A stretch of 64,000 bases of DNA from Lucifuga dentata. Taxonomy: Eukaryota; Chordata; Actinopteri; Ophidiiformes; Bythitidae. Position numbers and translations under genes: made by a program. A model generated the notes under the pieces. It did not search any database and was not told the origin of the DNA. It was given only the letters and a program-made list of their open reading frames with translations. The stretch lies in contig VXCM01000207.1 of assembly GCA_014773175.1 (NCBI GenBank), positions 211,277 to 275,276 of the forward strand. Direction: 5' to 3'. Position 1 is the first letter of the stretch. The number at the start of each line of letters is the position of its first letter. Shown here piece by piece: positions 61,411 to 64,000 of the stretch.

Positions 61411-63522
61411 TTTNTTTTTTTTTTTTTTTTTTTTTTTTTTAATAAGATGGAGAACAACATAGTTTGTATGACAAATGCTTTTGTTGTAATTCATCATGAC
61501 ATGATAGAAATTTTTTCATCAACATGTTTGTCATATTTTAAAAAGGATCTGGGAGGTTAAGTTCAACCAGTAAACCAAGTTATTTAGATAAAAGATGTTA
61601 GACATTCACCCAAAAGGCATCTTCATTTTAAACTGGTCTGGGGAAAGGCATTTATCCCCACGAGACAACCTCGGCAGACCTGCCCACAGTGAGACTTAGA
61701 TGCTTTTGAAGATAGATATTCTCTGTTCTCAAACACGTCCACACTACAACCAGGCCCAGGTGGGAAGAGGGCCAGTAGTTTTGGGAAATGCCAGGGGAGC
61801 ACAGCAGACAAATGTTGGCTCAACCCTCCTCTCCTATTCAGGGAAGATTTCGAAAGTTTGATATAAATGGCGTTTTTGCTCTTCTCTCAAACCATCTATA
61901 TTCTCTAAGAGGTGGACATTTGGATTCTCAAAAGTGAGTTTTTTAGCTTTAGTTTGTAGGTGTATGCGTGTGTGTGTGCGTGTGTGTGTGGGTGCGGACG
62001 GATGAGTCCTGCCCAATACAGACAAAGAAACTACCTGGAGGATTGAGATAAACCTTCACATAAGCTCTTATAAATGCATTTAGCCACGACTAAAAATGTA
62101 TTGTTATTACAATAATCCATATAGTCTGAAGATGTAAAAGTAAACAGGTTGATAATAAATGGATTTTGTCTTGTTTCCAGAAGACAAGTGGTCAAACTGT
62201 CCATCAGAGGGTATTACTGATGCTTTAAAAAGCTAAAACGATTTATCGCAACCTGACAATCCAATATTTGCTCCTATTCATGGCTTAACCAAAATGATTT
62301 ACTGACCAATAACAATGTCATTTTTTTATAACTTATGAACATTTTCAAGTGTGACATATTCAAAAGTGCTGCCCAAATTTCCAGGCAACAAATGGAAAAC
62401 TATTGTTCGTTTTCTGAACTGTTGTGTTATAGGAAAGATCAATGTTTTGTTCATTACAGGTAGTCGCAAGTGCTGAACACCCTGACTATTTACTGAAAGA
62501 GAGTTTGCATCTGCCATAATACAGTGGCGAGTTCATTTTATCTGTACTATACCCTAATTGTGGGAGACTCACCGTAGGAAAGGTATAATGGCAACATCTG
62601 GAGAGTTGTTTGGTTCTTTAGTGTCAGACCTTGTTCCCAGATCCACAGAAGTCAGAAGTCTCCAGCTACCAATAAAATTATCTGTTGAAATCCAACAACA
62701 GCTAGCAGCCCTGTGGGGAGACAACAATATGATTAGACCATCACCACCACTATGAAGCAGTTTTGATGAAAAAATACATATGAAAAGTTTTTCATTAAGT
62801 TGTTTAAGTGTTGTTTAAATGGAAGTAAATTCAAGGTCAAAGTCAACTTTATTGGTTTCCAAGGAGAAATTTAGCTTAAGCATCAAAGTTGCTGTTNTTC
62901 AAGGTCAAAGTCAACTTTATTGGTTTCCAAGGAGAAATTTAGCTTAAGCATCAAAGTTGCTGTTCCATACATACACACCCACATCTGCTTATATTCACAC
63001 CTCATCACAGCTATACAGTACATCATCACAGAAGTAGTAACCACAAGAAGTGCCATGTGCTACAATACATTGCAAGAACAAAACACAGGACTAATGATAA
63101 AGAAAAAAAAAAACAGATCAAAATAAAATATCCAACTGCGAGCCTTTTGTACAGGCTGTTGTGTAATCTATACATAACAGTTCATATGAAGTACATCATC
63201 AGGCCAAGGCTATTATATGACACAATCACCATAAATATAAACTGCAACTCGTACAACAATTCATACAACATCAGATAACATCCCAACATAGTAATAATAG
63301 TAAAAATTCTCCCCACCGAATCTCAAATGGTTTGTCAGTTGGGATGTGTATTCTTTCGACTGCCGCAGTTTCACACCACGTACTCCTAGTTGGCGACCCA
63401 TTGTAGCTGTGATCAATTTGGCCTCTCTGAATACTTCTCTGGTAGCCACAGTTTCCTGAGTAACAGTACCAGTATAAGTTGTACCCACAGCTGTGGAAGG
63501 TATCCTTGCTGCGGAACACCAC
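56648..63522 (-). CDS. ZP-domain single-pass membrane protein with mucin-like region, 5' incomplete
   Basis: ZP domains polymerise secreted or membrane glycoproteins into extracellular filaments. Twelve phase-matched exons give 857 residues; the N-terminus (signal peptide) is beyond the right edge. In order: Cys-rich segment (1-160); Thr-rich mucin-like tract (about 235-375) with APNAT sequons; cadherin/Ig-like modules with KWTPIPDDLGEFFPVCF (about 403-517); ZP-N (about 518-600) with Cys at ICHE, ACSL, NACGT and FYCQYP; ZP-C (about 620-775) ending CSVLVCEAGNPNTRCFKGC; furin-type site RLRRS (about 797); one hydrophobic helix (about 819-837); and a 20-residue tail. It looks like an uncharacterised teleost family. 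I do not recognise a symbol. Confidence 0.88.
56943..57135 (-). CDS. ZP gene exon 11 (ZP-C end, furin-type site)
   Basis: 193 bp, phase 0 to 1. VFISCSVLVCEAGNPNTRCF, KGCTNSSNSRQKREAVIQTA, then GPLRLRRSAESREL. RLRR is a consensus furin cleavage site before the membrane helix, as in other ZP proteins released for polymerisation. A second basic motif, RQKR, lies upstream. Confidence 0.93.
57425..57524 (-). CDS. ZP gene exon 10 (ZP-C)
   Basis: 100 bp, phase 2 to 0. CNVDPTLQIHSPLHLKYFRF then SVEAFKFIGFHDQ. A poly-A run just beyond its acceptor side is intronic. Confidence 0.93.
57776..58176 (-). CDS. ZP gene exon 9 (ZP-N end, ZP-C start)
   Basis: 401 bp, phase 0 to 2. EDDDNLIFKNEITAF, then HHLLEVQFYCQYPKRGNVTV, LEFDIGTDIFMQIQATSSV, and ELFVESCRAAPYDNPNSSP, all classic ZP-domain features. 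Acceptor CTGCAG at 58177-58178. Confidence 0.95.
58548..58738 (-). CDS. ZP gene exon 8 (ZP-N)
   Basis: 191 bp, phase 1 to 0. KTNVICHESTMTVEVDKSTF, FGLHEDHLRLIDPSNTACSL, ending AVIPLNACGTEIE. Contains three of the four conserved ZP-N cysteines. Confidence 0.93.
59157..59215 (-). CDS. ZP gene exon 7
   Basis: 59 bp, phase 2 to 1. GAVYQSEMRCVLVKVGREQ, the end of the Ig-like module and link to ZP-N. Confidence 0.86.
59639..59782 (-). CDS. ZP gene exon 6
   Basis: 144 bp, phase 2 to 2. INDILISGPLNISKHRTTHD, EFVIKWTPIPDDLGEFFPVC, ending FAVESVN. The WTP..DDLG.FFPVCF pattern resembles He_PIG/Ig-like modules. Confidence 0.88.
59898..60039 (-). CDS. ZP gene exon 5
   Basis: 142 bp, phase 1 to 2. DPPVASCRDGDYLPKLIYPT, PENGARLNAEVNKEVEIRVK, ending AQASYS. 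Looks like the first half of a cadherin/Ig-like module. Confidence 0.86.
60272..60995 (-). CDS. ZP gene exon 4: large exon with mucin-like repeat
   Basis: 724 bp, phase 0 to 1. It opens GSCTLHYQSASTGVYGHELV and VEDFPQQFITLAYTDGSIYY. It then becomes Thr-rich with repeated APNATTTTTT and APNATSTTTTTTTT units, and closes LSKLPLQFSFL. Expected to be heavily O-glycosylated, with many N-glycosylation sequons (NAT). Confidence 0.85.
60345..60712. repeat. Coding minisatellite, (GGTTGT)n-based
   Basis: GGTTGTGGTTGTGGTTGAGG units separated by GCATTTGGAGCT spacers; the higher-order period is 72 bp (24 codons). It stays in frame and encodes the mucin-like Thr tract of the ZP protein. Strong G/T strand bias. 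Confidence 0.9.
61022..61059. repeat. Poly-A run
   Basis: A-run in the ZP-gene intron between exons 4 and 3. Confidence 0.9.
61113..61251 (-). CDS. ZP gene exon 3
   Basis: 139 bp, phase 2 to 0. LPQNCRRSYSLMSFDQDGDQ, VRCRYGSVQNIECSRCQQPP, ending GFSLDQ. Cys-rich. Confidence 0.85.
61369..61440. repeat. (TA)n then poly-T with assembly N
   Basis: AT dinucleotide run followed by a T-run with an N at 61414. Confidence 0.9.
61441..62572. other. ZP gene intron, nothing recognised
   Basis: A 200-bp open stretch at 61623-61823 on the minus strand has no matching acceptor or phase. A TG/CG-rich microsatellite sits at about 61965-61993. Confidence 0.6.
62573..62710 (-). CDS. ZP gene exon 2
   Basis: 138 bp, phase 2 to 2. 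AASCCWISTDNFIGSWRLLT, then SVDLGTRSDTKEPNNSPDVA, ending IIPFL. The VDLG.RSDT..PN.SP pattern is shared with other fish ZP proteins of this type. Confidence 0.85.
63317..63522 (-). CDS. ZP gene exon 1 of those visible
   Basis: 206 bp, phase 0 to 2. VVFRSKDTFHSCGYNLYWYC, later SPTRSTWCETAAVERIHIPT, ending KPFEIR. AG acceptor at 63523-63524, so more exons lie upstream. Confidence 0.85.
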
Positions 63523-63624
63523 CTATAGAATGAGACCAGAGATTATTGCTGTAAACTGAACACATTTTAATAAATAACCATGTTGTTATTTTTATATTAC
63601 CTCACTAAAATGTTATCCTAATTT

Positions 63625-64000
63625 AATTTCACGGAACATACTGGTGAGCATACATGTTTGAGCCCAATATATACAATCTGTATACATGCATACAACCATT
63701 TCCCAAAATATACTACTTTAACGGTAAATTTTAAAATTTTTTTTCCTACTTTCAGACTGCCATTGGTTTCAGTTCATTCTGGTACATTATAAAAATCAAC
63801 TTGTAGGGACTAAAACATGCTTGAGATACATAATCCATCACAGCTAAACAATGTCTATAGCGTACCAGAATGAACTGAAAACAAAGGCTTCCTGGAAGGT
63901 TGGAAAAACAAATCAAAAAAGTACTGCTCCAGTGTTATGTTTTGGAAAATGTTTGGCAGTAATGTAACATGTATGTGGATGAATTTTATTGGTCTAAAAC
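63625..64000. mobile_element. TTAA-type inverted-repeat element (copy F), cut by window edge
   Basis: The left terminal motif CATGTTTGAGCCCAATATAT, the internal CCATTGGTTTCAGTTCATTC, and the right-end motif GGCAGTAATGTAACATGTAT are all present. The last 20-40 bp lie beyond 64000. The left boundary is approximate. Confidence 0.65.

Noticed and set aside
61623..61823. 66-codon minus-strand open frame as an extra ZP-gene exon
   Set aside because: No acceptor/donor pair with matching phase. The exons on either side already join in phase and in family order.

Overview
This window is vertebrate nuclear DNA, most likely from a ray-finned fish. It holds intron-rich genes with GT/AG introns, AT-rich introns full of microsatellites, and many short DNA-transposon remnants of kinds common in teleosts. 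Three protein-coding genes can be read, all on the minus strand. Exons were found by reverse-complementing, matching splice sites and checking that reading phases join; every junction reported for the main transcripts is phase-consistent.

Left part (1 to about 9.5 kb): the 5' half of cortactin (cttn). Eight coding exons run from the ATG at 6737 down to 225. They give the acidic Arp2/3-binding N-terminus and the first five or so F-actin-binding repeats. The proline-rich and SH3 parts lie off the left edge. A non-coding first exon (donor at 9319) and a promoter with two CRE motifs sit near 9.3-9.53 kb.

Middle (about 10.3 to 53.7 kb): a complete liprin-alpha-1 gene (ppfia1). It has 29 constitutive coding exons (1243 residues), from the ATG at 50862 to a stop at 12266, and a 3'UTR ending near the AATAAA at 10350. 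It has an N-terminal coiled coil, three SAM domains and a C-terminal PDZ-binding end. The ppfia1-cttn neighbourhood matches the human 11q13 order. Beyond the main transcript I found candidate alternative pieces: a 42-codon cassette exon, a 12-nt microexon, a possible 6-nt microexon, and a second terminal exon that would replace the PDZ-binding tail.

Right part (56.6 to at least 63.5 kb): a single-pass membrane protein with a mucin-like Thr-rich minisatellite exon, cadherin/Ig-like segments, a complete zona pellucida (ZP) domain, a furin-type site, one membrane helix and a short tail. I cannot name it. Its signal-peptide exon is beyond the right edge.

Repeats: a family of about 0.55-kb inverted-repeat elements flanked by TTAA occurs six times, and one insertion can be read against an empty-site homologue in the same window. 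There are also two hAT-like elements with 8-bp target duplications, a BED-finger hAT relict, an L2-like LINE 3' end and a TA-flanked element. At least seven of the single-base Ns join direct duplications of 61-71 bp. These look like assembly joins, not biology.

The three genes do not form a pathway. Cortactin and liprin-alpha both act at the cell cortex and adhesions, and their adjacency is a conserved vertebrate linkage.
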